The translations under genes and the position numbers were made by a program. From JBEKHI01 sp050012355 (GTDB lineage: Bacteria > Actinomycetota > Actinomycetes > Streptosporangiales > Streptosporangiaceae), in assembly GCA_050012355.1 (NCBI GenBank), contig JBEKHI010000029.1:1-33992 (forward strand): a stretch of 33,992 nucleotides of DNA. Reading direction: 5' to 3'. The notes under the pieces are model-generated. The model had not been told where the DNA came from and made no database searches. It saw only the letters and a list, made by a program, of their open reading frames with translations. Every line of letters begins with the position of its first letter. Position 1 is the stretch's first letter. This document shows, piece by piece, positions 23,819-32,197 of this stretch.

Positions 23819-25531
23819 CTACGCCGGGGTCGCAACCACGCTGGCGTCCAGGATGTAGACCGAGACGTCGGCGGGACCGACCGTGGCGATTTGCAGCTGC
23901 GGTGCCGAACCGGACTGGCCGGCCGGGGCGCCGACCGGAATGGCCGCCTGGATCGAAACCGTCTGGAACGAGGACGTCAACGTCACGGGCATCGAGATCA
24001 AGTCCGCGTCTCCGACCCACGCGTCGAGGATCACCGTGCCGGAGCCGGCCAGCTGGACGGCGTAGGTGTAAGTGACGCCATCGGTGACGGCCGGGTAGGT
24101 GTAGACCCAGTCCTCCTGCGTGTTGTCGTTGAGCACCCACTCCAGCGCCTGGCTGCCCTGGTAGGTGACCGAGGTGAGGGTGGCGTTCTGGCCGCCATAG
24201 GCCATGTACCAGCCGCTCGTGCCGTCCGCGCCGCTCGGATTGGAGACCAGGTTGGTGCCGCTCGGGTAAGCCGTGCCGGCCGGCTGCGGCGACTGGGACG
24301 CGCCGTACGTCACCGCGATCGCGGCGTTGATCGCCTCCATCGCCGAGGATTGCACGCTGGACAGATATGACGTCGGCATGCCATCCTCGGGCCCCTGCCA
24401 GAGGAACCCGAACTGCCCGCCGGACACGTCGTTGGTGTAGATCGAGGCCGCGTTGTTCAGGATGAACTGCTGGTACGACGAGTTCGGCACGTACTGGTAG
24501 AGCGTGTACAGATACCGCATGAAGATGCCCTTGAACTGCGTCTGGTTCGGGTCATCCGCGCTGGTCACCGTCAGCTCGTTGAGCACCGGGACCGTGCTGC
24601 CGTCGACCGTCGCCGAGACGGTCAGGTACTCGAGCGCCGCGTTGGCGATGTTCTCCGCGACCGTCAGGTAGTCGCTGTCCTGGGTGATGTCGTACATCGC
24701 GCACAGGCCGCCGAGGATGACCCCCTGGTTGTAGGTCCAGGTGTTCTCCCCGTTGTTCTGGCCCGCCGAGTTGAGCCCGTCGTTGATGAGCCACTCGGAG
24801 TTGATCAGGCCGCTGCCGTTGAACCAGGTCCACTCCTGCTCGGCCCAGTCGAGATAGCTGGTGTCCCCCGGCGTCCGCTGGTGCAAGAGGGCAGCCAGCA
24901 GCAGGAACAGCTCATTGGCGATCGCCTCTTTGTAGTCATTGGTGGTCTCCCAGACCACGCCGCCGCCGTCGACGTCGGTCCAGCCCTGGGTCATGACCGT
25001 GAACAGGCTCTTCGCCATCTCCAGGTAGGTCTCGTCCCCGGTCAGGTCGTACGCGTTCACCCACGTGATTCCCCACCAGCCGCAGTCGTCGTAGGCGGTG
25101 TCGACGAACCCATCGGTACCGGACGGGTTGTTGAGGGGCGCGACCGCGAAGGTCTGCGGGATGTCGCCGAGATAGATCGTGCTGCCCGTGATGCGGCAGT
25201 AGTCGATCGTGGCGTAGAGGCCGCAGGCCGCGTTCCACCAGCCGTCGGTGTTCCACTGGCCCGTCGCCTTGTTGTAGAAGCTTTGCAGGACGGCCATGCC
25301 CGTCGCACCGGCGGTGAGCAACGCGTCGTCGCTTTGACCGGTTAGTCCGAGCGGGCCGGATCCAGCGGATGCCGAAGTGGCCGCTGAGGCCCGGCCGGCA
25401 CCGAGTACGCCGGCCGAGGCGATCGCGAGTCCGGCGACGGCCGCGCTCTTGAAGAGTCCTCTTCGGGACAGGCGGGCGACGTTCGACGTCTGCCCTTTGC
25501 TTGAGTTGACAACGTTGTCATTGATGCTCAT
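23819..25531 (-). CDS. Secreted glycoside hydrolase family 76 protein (alpha-1,6-mannanase type)
   Basis: 570-aa Tat-exported enzyme. The signal is RLSRRGLFKSAAVAGLAIAS followed by an Ala-rich stretch ending GRASA. The GH76 (alpha/alpha)6 domain follows: QWNTDGWWNAACGLYATIDY, then the catalytic Asp pair in AYDDCGWWGITWVNAYDLTG near residue 145, and later NGENTWTYNQGVILGGL. After about residue 420 comes a beta-rich C-terminal module (SNPSGADGTSGWYMAYGG, then TYPAVTDGVTYTYAVQLAG) resembling carbohydrate-binding modules of the CBM4/6 kind. Family members cut alpha-1,6-mannan, for example in fungal walls or actinobacterial lipoglycans. ATG25531 gives a Tat signal of normal length; AAGGGG sits about 10 bases upstream. 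LacI-like operators overlap the start region. Substrate specificity is inferred from family only. Confidence 0.92.
   Translation of the reverse strand: MSINDNVVNSSKGQTSNVARLSRRGLFKSAAVAGLAIASAGVLGAGRASAATSASAGSGPLGLTGQSDDALLTAGATGMAVLQSFYNKATGQWNTDGWWNAACGLYATIDYCRITGSTIYLGDIPQTFAVAPLNNPSGTDGFVDTAYDDCGWWGITWVNAYDLTGDETYLEMAKSLFTVMTQGWTDVDGGGVVWETTNDYKEAIANELFLLLAALLHQRTPGDTSYLDWAEQEWTWFNGSGLINSEWLINDGLNSAGQNNGENTWTYNQGVILGGLCAMYDITQDSDYLTVAENIANAALEYLTVSATVDGSTVPVLNELTVTSADDPNQTQFKGIFMRYLYTLYQYVPNSSYQQFILNNAASIYTNDVSGGQFGFLWQGPEDGMPTSYLSSVQSSAMEAINAAIAVTYGASQSPQPAGTAYPSGTNLVSNPSGADGTSGWYMAYGGQNATLTSVTYQGSQALEWVLNDNTQEDWVYTYPAVTDGVTYTYAVQLAGSGTVILDAWVGDADLISMPVTLTSSFQTVSIQAAIPVGAPAGQSGSAPQLQIATVGPADVSVYILDASVVATPA
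25507..25520. promoter_or_regulatory. LacI-family-like operator inside the start of the GH76 gene
   Basis: tgacaacgttgtca is a perfect 14-bp palindrome with the central CG typical of LacI-family operators. It covers codons 4-9 of the GH76 gene, where a bound repressor would block elongation or initiation. No LacI gene lies in the window. Confidence 0.5.
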
Positions 25532-25635
25532 AAGAAGGAGGCCCCTTTCGGTATGCGCGGCCGTCCCCTCCGGGTGCGTCTCCCACTGCCGGGCCCATGT
25601 GATCTGCGCGTTGAGATCAGGACGCGAAAATAACG

Positions 25636-25647
25636 TACAACGATGTA
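25636..25647. promoter_or_regulatory. Second, imperfect LacI-like operator upstream of GH76
   Basis: tacaacgatgta has one mismatch per half around a central CG and shares ACAACG with the palindrome at 25507-25520. It lies about 105 bp upstream of the GH76 start, in promoter position. Two sites of the same type would permit cooperative or looped repression (inference). Confidence 0.38.
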
Positions 25648-25875
25648 AGTGACTGGGTAAGGGCCCAAATGACGTGGTCCGCCAGGCGGCCGGCAGCGCC
25701 ATCAGGTGGTCGCGCCCGCACAAGCGTCGTTTTGAGAGGTGGGAGAAGGATGTCCTCGAGCTCGGCGAGCTACTGTCTTGCCGTGCGCGACCTTCCCTCA
25801 TGGGCTAAACAATTTCGGTTGCGACGGAATGAAGACTCCTTCGGATCTGATCATTAAGGCCGTTAAGGGTGGATC

Positions 25876-26240
25876 CTAAAGCGGCGATGCAGAGGTCGGC
25901 GGGTGATGCAGCTCGCTTTCGGCTGTGTCCGGCTTGTGTCTGTGGTCGTTGCGTAGCCCGAATGCCGCGACTACCGCGGCGGCGATGAGGCACAGTCCGG
26001 CGACGAGGATTGCCATCTGGTAGCCGTGGGAGAAGGCCTGTTCGGCGGCTGCCCGGTGACCGGCCCGAGTGCCCCGGCCACCACGCCGATCTGGTCGCTG
26101 GCAACGTTGCGGGCTTAGGTCGCGGTGTCCGTGCCGACAGCGCCGAGGAACGCCAGGCCTATCGAGGTGCCCACCTGGCGGGACGCGTTGAATAGCCCCG
26201 ACGCGGTGCCCGACGGGCCCGGCGGGACGCGGTCACCAGG
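25876..26240 (-). pseudogene. MFS transporter remnant (drug:H+ antiporter, EmrB/QacA type)
   Basis: Two adjoining leftward pieces belong to the C-terminus of one major facilitator protein. The first, near 26118-26240, reads PPGPSGTASGLFNASRQVG and TSIGLAFLGAVGTDTAT, the familiar penultimate helix region, and ends at a stop at 26115. The second, in another frame, reads HRAAAEQAFSHGYQMAILVA with a last membrane helix (GLCLIAAAVVAAFGL) and a charged tail ending at 25876. The N-terminal 10 or more helices are missing. A nonsense codon, a frame change and the deletion make it a pseudogene. It lies between two secreted-protein genes and has no visible promoter. Confidence 0.75.
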
Positions 26241-26271
26241 CAGCCGCCACCGACGCTCGCAGCTGGCCGCG

Positions 26272-26413
26272 GGGCCGCGGTCAGGCGCGCGCGGCCCGTC
26301 ACGATAGCGGGGCGATACCGCTGGAGTAGCCGCATCATACCGCTGACGGGGTCGGCAGGGACTTACTCGAATCACAGGAACCGCGGTGGCGCCAGAGGGC
26401 CGCGGTCAGGCGT
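26272..26413 (+). repeat. 16-bp direct repeat upstream of the CHAP gene
   Basis: gggccgcggtcaggcg occurs at 26272-26287 and again at 26398-26413, 126 bp apart. It lies between the MFS remnant and the CHAP gene and may mark the deletion or rearrangement that destroyed the transporter gene (inference). Confidence 0.45.
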
Positions 26414-26490
26414 ATGCGAGGGAGAAGTCCGATGCGAACAATCCACAGGCCATCAGGCCTGCCACAGCTGCGGGCCACCTGGAGGTACCG

Positions 26491-28563
26491 ATGAGTTTGC
26501 GACGCCCAGGAGCGCGGTTCGTCATCGCTGCCGTCGGCGGGCTGGTCGTGGCGGGCATGGTCACAACCGGCGCGTCGGCCACTACGGTCGGCCAACCAGC
26601 GGCACGAACGGCATCGCCGTCGGCGGCGGTTCGGACATCGTTGCCGGCCGCCCAGCGGACCGGCCTGATCAGGGCCTACGCCAAGTTCGAGAATATCCCG
26701 GTGTCGGATATTGGCAGGATCGTCACCGGAAGCGTGCATGCGGCGGTGGTCCGCGTCAGTGGCGTTGAGTGGGTGACGGCAGGCTTCGTCCCCAGCCAGA
26801 AAGCGCCGCTGGCCATTCAGGACCGGTTCCAGGACGGCGGCTCGGCCGGCGTCTTCACCCGCCACGATGGGTCAGCGTGGCAGATGCGAGACATCAGCGG
26901 CGAGCAGCTGTCGTGTGACACCGCGGTACCCGCCGCGGTGCGCGCGGCGTGGGGACTGACCGCCTCTGCCGCGTGCCAGGCGGTTCCCGTCGTCAAGGCG
27001 GGCACGGCACCTAAGACGCTGCGCGCCGCCGACGAGTCCGGCACCACTGGGGCGATCGCCACGATCGCGCTGAACAACCTTGGTGTCCAGGACACCCCGG
27101 TCGACTCCGAACCGAGCGTCCAGGCCGACGACTGCGATCCGTACACCTCGATGCTGGTCTTGGCTGGCCAGGGCAACGCGAACTGCGGGGTCGACCCCAC
27201 CTTCGACGTCCGGGACACCGCCGAGTGGTGGTGCGCGGACTTCGCCAAGTGGGTGTGGGAGCAGGGCGGGGTCACCACCGACTTGTCCGTGCTGAACGCA
27301 GGGGCGGACTCGTTCGGTATCTGGGCAGGCGACCAAGGGGAGAGCACCACGTTCGACAGCGGCACGCCCGAGGTGGGCGACGCGATCGTGCTGTATCCAT
27401 CCGGCACCACCTCCGCCAGCGACTATGCCGACCATGTCGCGCTGATCGTCGGCGTCAACTCCAACGGCACGGTCGATATCGTCAACGGGGATTGGTACAC
27501 CGACGCTAACTACGCCGTGGCGGAAACAACCGGTGACACTCCCGCGCAGTACGCCGCAGCGTATGCATCCGGCGAGGAATACCTGCTCGTCTCGCCGAAC
27601 CTGCCGACGACGACGACGTCGAAGTCGTCGCCGGTGTCGGCTACTTCTGGGGTCGCGAACGTGGCGTTCATCGACTCTAATGGCGAGGTCGTGAACGACT
27701 ACTACGGCACCTCCGGCCCGTGGGCCGGCCCTGCGCCGCTGCCCGGCACCCCGCGGTCTGATTCGCCGGTGGTGATCAGCGCTGACGGTGACAACGTGTT
27801 CTTCATCGCGTCCAACGGTGAGGTGGTCAACGACGCCTACACCTCCTCGGGCTGGGAGGGTCCCTATCCGACCGACGGCAGCGCTGAGGCAGGTTCGGGC
27901 CTGGCGATCACTCCCGACGGCAGCAACGTGTTCTTCATCGCTACTAACGGCGAGGTGGTCAACGACTATTACTCCTCGAGCGCCGGGTGGTCCGGTCCCG
28001 CTCCGACCGGCGGCGATGCTGAGCAAGGCTCCGGCCTGGCCACTACCTCTGACGGTGACAACGTGTTCTTCATCGCGACTAACGGCGAGGTCGTGAACGA
28101 CTACGTGACCTCCTCCGGATGGGCCGGTCCCGCCCCCATCGGCGGCACCGCCGAGGCGGGCTCTGCCATCGCTGCCACCCCGGACGGCGACAACGTGTTC
28201 TTCATCGACTCCGACGGCGCGGTGGTCAACGACTATTACTCCTCGAGCGCCGGATGGGCCGGGCCCGCCCCCACCGGGGGCAACGCCGAAACAGGCTCCG
28301 GGATCGCGGTCTCCTCCGACGGTGACAACGTGTTCTTCATCGCCCCGAACGGCGAAGTCGTCAACGACTACTACGGCACCTCCGGGCCCTGGGCCGGTCC
28401 GGCCCCGACTGGCGGTACCGCCGAACCGGACTCCGGGATCGCCGTGACTGCCGATGGCGACAACGTGTTCTTCGTCGCCGGCAACGGCGAGGTCGTCAAC
28501 GACTATTACTCCTCCTCCGCTGGGTGGTCCGGTCCCGGCCCCACCGGCGGCTCCTCCCAGTAA
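26491..28563 (+). CDS. Secreted CHAP-domain protein with seven C-terminal beta-propeller-like repeats
   Basis: 690-aa protein. A short basic N-terminus and a hydrophobic stretch (FVIAAVGGLVVAGMV) ending in GASA form a Sec-type signal. A region of about 150 residues without recognised domain follows. Residues about 190-365 form a CHAP (NlpC/P60-like) domain, with catalytic Cys in EWWCADFAKWVW near 248 and His in YADHVALIVGV near 315; such domains cut peptidoglycan peptides or amides. A Thr/Ser linker (TTTTSKSSP) leads to seven repeats of about 43-46 residues, each with NVFFI..NGEVVNDYY, a GW.GPAPTGG turn and a GSGIA..DGD end. Seven units suggest a closed seven-bladed propeller, perhaps a wall or glycan binder. 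ATG26491 is preceded by GGAGG (26481-26485); earlier in-frame starts would add a non-signal-like leader. A hairpin terminator follows. Confidence 0.88.
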   Translation: MSLRRPGARFVIAAVGGLVVAGMVTTGASATTVGQPAARTASPSAAVRTSLPAAQRTGLIRAYAKFENIPVSDIGRIVTGSVHAAVVRVSGVEWVTAGFVPSQKAPLAIQDRFQDGGSAGVFTRHDGSAWQMRDISGEQLSCDTAVPAAVRAAWGLTASAACQAVPVVKAGTAPKTLRAADESGTTGAIATIALNNLGVQDTPVDSEPSVQADDCDPYTSMLVLAGQGNANCGVDPTFDVRDTAEWWCADFAKWVWEQGGVTTDLSVLNAGADSFGIWAGDQGESTTFDSGTPEVGDAIVLYPSGTTSASDYADHVALIVGVNSNGTVDIVNGDWYTDANYAVAETTGDTPAQYAAAYASGEEYLLVSPNLPTTTTSKSSPVSATSGVANVAFIDSNGEVVNDYYGTSGPWAGPAPLPGTPRSDSPVVISADGDNVFFIASNGEVVNDAYTSSGWEGPYPTDGSAEAGSGLAITPDGSNVFFIATNGEVVNDYYSSSAGWSGPAPTGGDAEQGSGLATTSDGDNVFFIATNGEVVNDYVTSSGWAGPAPIGGTAEAGSAIAATPDGDNVFFIDSDGAVVNDYYSSSAGWAGPAPTGGNAETGSGIAVSSDGDNVFFIAPNGEVVNDYYGTSGPWAGPAPTGGTAEPDSGIAVTADGDNVFFVAGNGEVVNDYYSSSAGWSGPGPTGGSSQ
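27658..28560 (+). repeat. Seven tandem in-frame repeats of about 130-138 bp in the CHAP gene
   Basis: The units begin at each AACGTGTTCTTC (AACGTGGCGTTC in the first). They are nearly identical at DNA level in blocks such as AACGTGTTCTTCATCGC and GAGGTGGTCAACGACTA. The last unit is slightly short. Two blade versions alternate: those with a GTSGPW turn (units 1 and 6) and those with SSSAGW or TSSGW. High DNA identity indicates recent duplication or homogenisation. Confidence 0.88.
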
Positions 28564-28574
28564 AAACCCCCCCC

Positions 28575-28624
28575 CACAACCGCGCCGGGTCGGCCCCACC
28601 ACAGGCCGGCCAGGCGCGGTTGTG
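28575..28624 (+). terminator. Terminator after the CHAP gene
   Basis: A perfect 12-bp inverted repeat (cacaaccgcgcc at 28575-28586, ggcgcggttgtg at 28613-28624) encloses a loop with a second GGCC/GGCC pairing. It starts 12 bp after the stop codon and is preceded by a run of C. Confidence 0.78.
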
Positions 28625-28879
28625 GCGCGCGGCCTGTGCTTTCCGGTCGGCCGCTCAGCACCGAAATCCTCGCTCGATGCCGCGAGGCCACGCTGGAAAG
28701 CCCGCGAAGAAAAGAACGGCGAATGTTACTGGAGAGGCGGAATTTGCATTTAGTTCTTTAATAGAAACGATCGAGAGATGGTTTCTCGGGCACCACCTGG
28801 CGGACGCGGCCGAATACTCTTGCGTCCTGCCACTCCTTGGCCTGTACCATTTGCGCTATACGTCCGTTGTGTTTCGGGG
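28625..28879. other. Intergenic leader of the AfsR-like gene
   Basis: The stretch holds no supported gene. The part from about 28735 to 28790 is markedly richer in A and T than its surroundings (for example tttagttctttaatagaaac) and is the likely promoter region of the regulator gene downstream, though I cannot fix its -10 and -35 elements. Confidence 0.4.
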
Positions 28880-31800
28880 ATGAATGGCGGGAGCGTTGCG
28901 GGGATGCCCAGCCTGGTCACTGACGTCCCGGCCGAGTTCCTGATACTCGGCCCAGTCGATGTCGTCCGCGAAGGAGTGTCAGTACACGTCACCAGCGGAC
29001 GCACTCAGGTCATTCTGGCCATGCTGCTGCTCGACGTCGGCCAGGTGATTCCCTTCCAGCGGCTGGTAGAAGCGCTATGGGAAGATGATCCTCCGAGTAC
29101 CGCGCGGAGTCAGGTGCAGATGTGCGTCTCGACGCTGCGCAGACTGCTGACCGGAACGGGTGCCGTCATCCTCACCCAGCCGCCCGGCTACCTGCTGCGG
29201 ATCCCTGACGGCTCGCTGGACCTGTGGCGGTTCCGCGAGCTGTGTGTGACAGCCGAGTCGCTGTCCGATCGACGCCCGGAGGAAGCAGCGGCACACTATC
29301 GCGAGGCGCTGGCGCTATGGCGCGGCGATGCATGCGCCTCGGTAGCGAGCCAGGTTGTCATGCGGACGTCAATCCGGCTGAACGAGGATCGCTGGACCGC
29401 ACTGGATCGGCATATGGACCTAGAGTTGCGGCTCGGGCGCCATCAGCACATGGTCGCGGAGCTCGCTCAGCTCGTGGCGACCGAGCCGCTTCGTGAACGA
29501 CCGCGGGCGCTGCTGATGCTCGCGTTGTACCGGTCCGGACGGCAGGCTGAGGCGCTCGAGGTGTACCGGTCCGGACGGCGGCTGCTAGCCGAAGAACTCG
29601 GCGCCGATCCGGGGAAGGAACTGCGGGCCCTCGAGCAGGCCATCCTGACTGCTGACCCCTCGCTCGACATCCAGTCGCTGGTATCGCCACAGGTAGGCGG
29701 AGCCGGCCTCGGGACGATGCCGCGGCAGCTTCCAGCGTCCGTACCGGTCGACGTTGGCCGGGACGACGGCCCGGGTCCCGAGAGGAAGCAGCTCGATACC
29801 GAGCTTGCCGCGGCCGCGGTTGAGACAGAGGACGCGGCGTCGGCGGCGCTGCCAGGACCGGGAGGGCCACCGGCGTGGTTCCCTACTCAGCTTCCCGCTG
29901 ACATCGCGGACTTCACCGGCCGCGGAGTGCAGGTCGATTACCTGTGCGACGCGCTGACCCGGAGGGATGTGGCCGGAGGCCCCGGTGCCGTGCGGATCGC
30001 AGTGGTAGCCGGCACGGCGGGCTTCGGCAAGACGGTGCTCGCCGTGCACACTGCCCATCAGGTCCGGGACCTTTTCCCTGATGGGCAGTTGTACGTGGCC
30101 TTGTCTGGCGCCTCAGCTGGTCCGGCGGCACCGGGGGAGGTGCTGGCCAGGTTGCTCAGGGATCTCGGCGTGGATGGTGACAAGGTCCCGGCCGGCGACG
30201 AGGAACGGGCAGCACTGTACCGGACACGGCTCACCGGTCGGAGGGTGCTTATTTTGCTCGACGACGCGAAGGACGTGGCTCAGGTGCGGCCACTGCTACC
30301 AGGCAGCGCCTCGTGCGCCGTCCTGGTGACCACCCGGAACCGGACGCCGTACCTGGTGAGCACGGGGTTCGTCGACCTGGATGTGTTGCCGGGGCGCGAT
30401 GCGCTGGAGTTGTTCTCCCGGATCGTCAGCGGTGGCCGGACAGCCGCCGAACCGGAGGCGACCGCGAAGACCCTGTCCGCATGCGCCGGGCTACCTCTCG
30501 CCATCAGGATATGTGCTGCACGCCTGGCCACCCGCAGGCAATGGCGGATCGCCACGATGGCCGCGCGAATACGGGATGAGCGGCGTCGGCTGGACGAATT
30601 CCAGGTTGGCGACCTAGAGGTCCGGGCCAGCTTCCAGGTCAGCTACGACAGCCTGCGCGCGGTCCGGCACTCGGTCGATCCCGCGCACGCATTCCGCCTG
30701 CTTGGGCTTTGGCCGGGGCAGCGGATCAGCCTGCCCGCGGCGGCGGCCCTGATCGGCGAACCGGAAGCAGACGCGGCCGTCGCCCTCGAGACGCTCGTCG
30801 ATGCGAGCTTGCTGGAATCACCTGAACCGGACTGGTACCAGTTCCACGACCTGCTGCGCCTGTTCGCGACCGAGCGGGCGCAGGCCGAAGAGCCGCAGGA
30901 AACACGGTCCGCGGCGGTGACACGCCTGCTCCGCTGGTACCTGGGGATGGCGGTGGCGGCCGCGGATGTCGTCGCTCGCCACCGGTACCGCATCCAGTTG
31001 GACGACCCGGAAGTCCCGAGCATGCAAGTACGTTCCGCAGCGGATGCCCTCGGCTGGTATGAGAGCGAGCGGACAGGCATCATAGCCGCCATCCGGCAGG
31101 CGGCGGCAGCGGGACTGCACAGTACCGCCTGGCAGCTGGCAACCGCGGCGTATCCGCTCTTCAACCGGCGTGACAACTGGACAGACTGTGCCACAGCGCA
31201 CCGTATCGCGTTGGATAGCGCCCGCGTGGCCAGGCAGCGCCAGGCCGAAGCGTGGGCGTTGCAGAACCTCGGCTTTGCCTTGGCCCGTAGCGGAGATAAA
31301 GAAGCCCTTGTCTGCCTCGAGGAGGCACTCGCCATCCGACGCGAGATCGGCGACCTTACTGGTGAAGCCCAGACCGACATCGCGCTCGTCGAGGCCTATG
31401 CCAGGCTGCAGGGGACTGAGGCAGCCTTTGGCCATTCGCTGCACAGCCTGGAAAAACTGCGCCAGATGGAGGATCCCGCCCTCCTGACAATTGCCCTAAG
31501 CAATCACGGGGAGTGTTGCCTGCAGCTCGGCAGGCTCGACGAAGCAGCCGGCTGTTTCCGGGAGGCGCTCAGCATCATCACGACCAGCGGAGAATCCATA
31601 TTCGGACGCGGGCACGTGACAGAGAACCTCGGCCGTGTCCACCTGGGATCTGGCCATTTGAGCGAGGCGATCGCCAGACTAGCCGAGGCTTACCGTTTCC
31701 ACCTAGCCGCCGGTGACTTGCGGGGACAAGCATCGACATTGAAGCTGCTTGGCGCGGCACAGCGCAAGGCGGGCCGTGAAGAGCAAGGTCGGAAGTCACT

Positions 31801-31930
31801 GGCCGCGGCCCTCGTGCTTTTCAAGAAGCTGAAAGAGGACGCTGAGGTAAGAGCGATTCAGGCTACGCTGGCGAAGCCAGCCCAACGTCGGCCAGCTAGT
31901 GCGACGGGTACGGCGGGAACCCGCGGTTAG
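28880..31930 (+). CDS. AfsR/SARP-type regulator: BTAD, NB-ARC and TPR
   Basis: About 1016-aa STAND-class transcriptional activator. An OmpR-like winged helix opens with FLILGPVDVVREG and has LVEALWEDDPPSTARSQVQ near residue 70. It is followed by the bacterial transcriptional activation domain to about residue 270 (ALEVYRSGRRLLAEELGADP). A low-complexity linker leads to the NB-ARC ATPase, with P-loop GTAGFGKT near 378, Walker B RRVLILLDDAKDV near 455, and VLVTTRNR. TPR-like helical repeats fill the C-terminal third, for example WALQNLGFALARSGDKEALV and NHGECCLQLGRLDEAAGCF. This is the AfsR arrangement; such proteins switch on secondary-metabolite or other accessory operons when ATP and signal are bound. 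ATG28880 is taken; ATG28904 with GGGAG upstream is equally credible. No biosynthetic cluster is visible within the window. Confidence 0.92.
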   Translation: MNGGSVAGMPSLVTDVPAEFLILGPVDVVREGVSVHVTSGRTQVILAMLLLDVGQVIPFQRLVEALWEDDPPSTARSQVQMCVSTLRRLLTGTGAVILTQPPGYLLRIPDGSLDLWRFRELCVTAESLSDRRPEEAAAHYREALALWRGDACASVASQVVMRTSIRLNEDRWTALDRHMDLELRLGRHQHMVAELAQLVATEPLRERPRALLMLALYRSGRQAEALEVYRSGRRLLAEELGADPGKELRALEQAILTADPSLDIQSLVSPQVGGAGLGTMPRQLPASVPVDVGRDDGPGPERKQLDTELAAAAVETEDAASAALPGPGGPPAWFPTQLPADIADFTGRGVQVDYLCDALTRRDVAGGPGAVRIAVVAGTAGFGKTVLAVHTAHQVRDLFPDGQLYVALSGASAGPAAPGEVLARLLRDLGVDGDKVPAGDEERAALYRTRLTGRRVLILLDDAKDVAQVRPLLPGSASCAVLVTTRNRTPYLVSTGFVDLDVLPGRDALELFSRIVSGGRTAAEPEATAKTLSACAGLPLAIRICAARLATRRQWRIATMAARIRDERRRLDEFQVGDLEVRASFQVSYDSLRAVRHSVDPAHAFRLLGLWPGQRISLPAAAALIGEPEADAAVALETLVDASLLESPEPDWYQFHDLLRLFATERAQAEEPQETRSAAVTRLLRWYLGMAVAAADVVARHRYRIQLDDPEVPSMQVRSAADALGWYESERTGIIAAIRQAAAAGLHSTAWQLATAAYPLFNRRDNWTDCATAHRIALDSARVARQRQAEAWALQNLGFALARSGDKEALVCLEEALAIRREIGDLTGEAQTDIALVEAYARLQGTEAAFGHSLHSLEKLRQMEDPALLTIALSNHGECCLQLGRLDEAAGCFREALSIITTSGESIFGRGHVTENLGRVHLGSGHLSEAIARLAEAYRFHLAAGDLRGQASTLKLLGAAQRKAGREEQGRKSLAAALVLFKKLKEDAEVRAIQATLAKPAQRRPASATGTAGTRG

Positions 31931-32197
31931 CCCTTGATCCGCGCCATCGCCACGGCCCCGGGCACCGTAGTGCTGCCTCGCGCGCGTTCTGGTGAAGTTG
32001 ACCCGGGCAACCGCTGTTACCGGCTGGTAGCCACGGCCGGCGTCCGGAACATCCACGGGGCCGCGCTCACGGGCCTGCTCACCTACCGCTGGCGGGCACC
32101 CGACCGCCGGGAGCCCTAACGAAACCCAAACGGCGCGGGCGGGCTTCATATGTCATGCTCATAAGTAACCGGAACAGTCGCGAGAGGGTGGGGTCGG
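31931..32197. other. Short intergenic region, no assigned gene
   Basis: A 61-codon frame from TTG31934 (RLVATAGVRNIHGAALTGLL) looks slightly protein-like but has a weak start and no recognised family, so I do not call it a gene. The last 60 bp, ending gagagggtggggtcgg, serve as leader of the next gene. Confidence 0.4.

Noticed and set aside
23308..23835. Leftward 175-codon frame across the island's right border
   Set aside because: It runs across the tRNA-like repeat and a strong terminator hairpin, and its translation is low-complexity without motif.
26250..26490. c-di-AMP riboswitch upstream of the CHAP gene
   Set aside because: Such riboswitches often precede actinobacterial wall hydrolases, but I could not find the conserved core sequences or a convincing fold here.
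26872..28602. 576-codon leftward frame covering the CHAP gene
   Set aside because: Its repeats simply mirror the tandem repeats of the CHAP gene. The forward frame has signal peptide, catalytic residues, ribosome site and terminator.
31934..32119. 61-codon frame after the AfsR-like gene
   Set aside because: TTG start, no ribosome binding site and no recognisable family.
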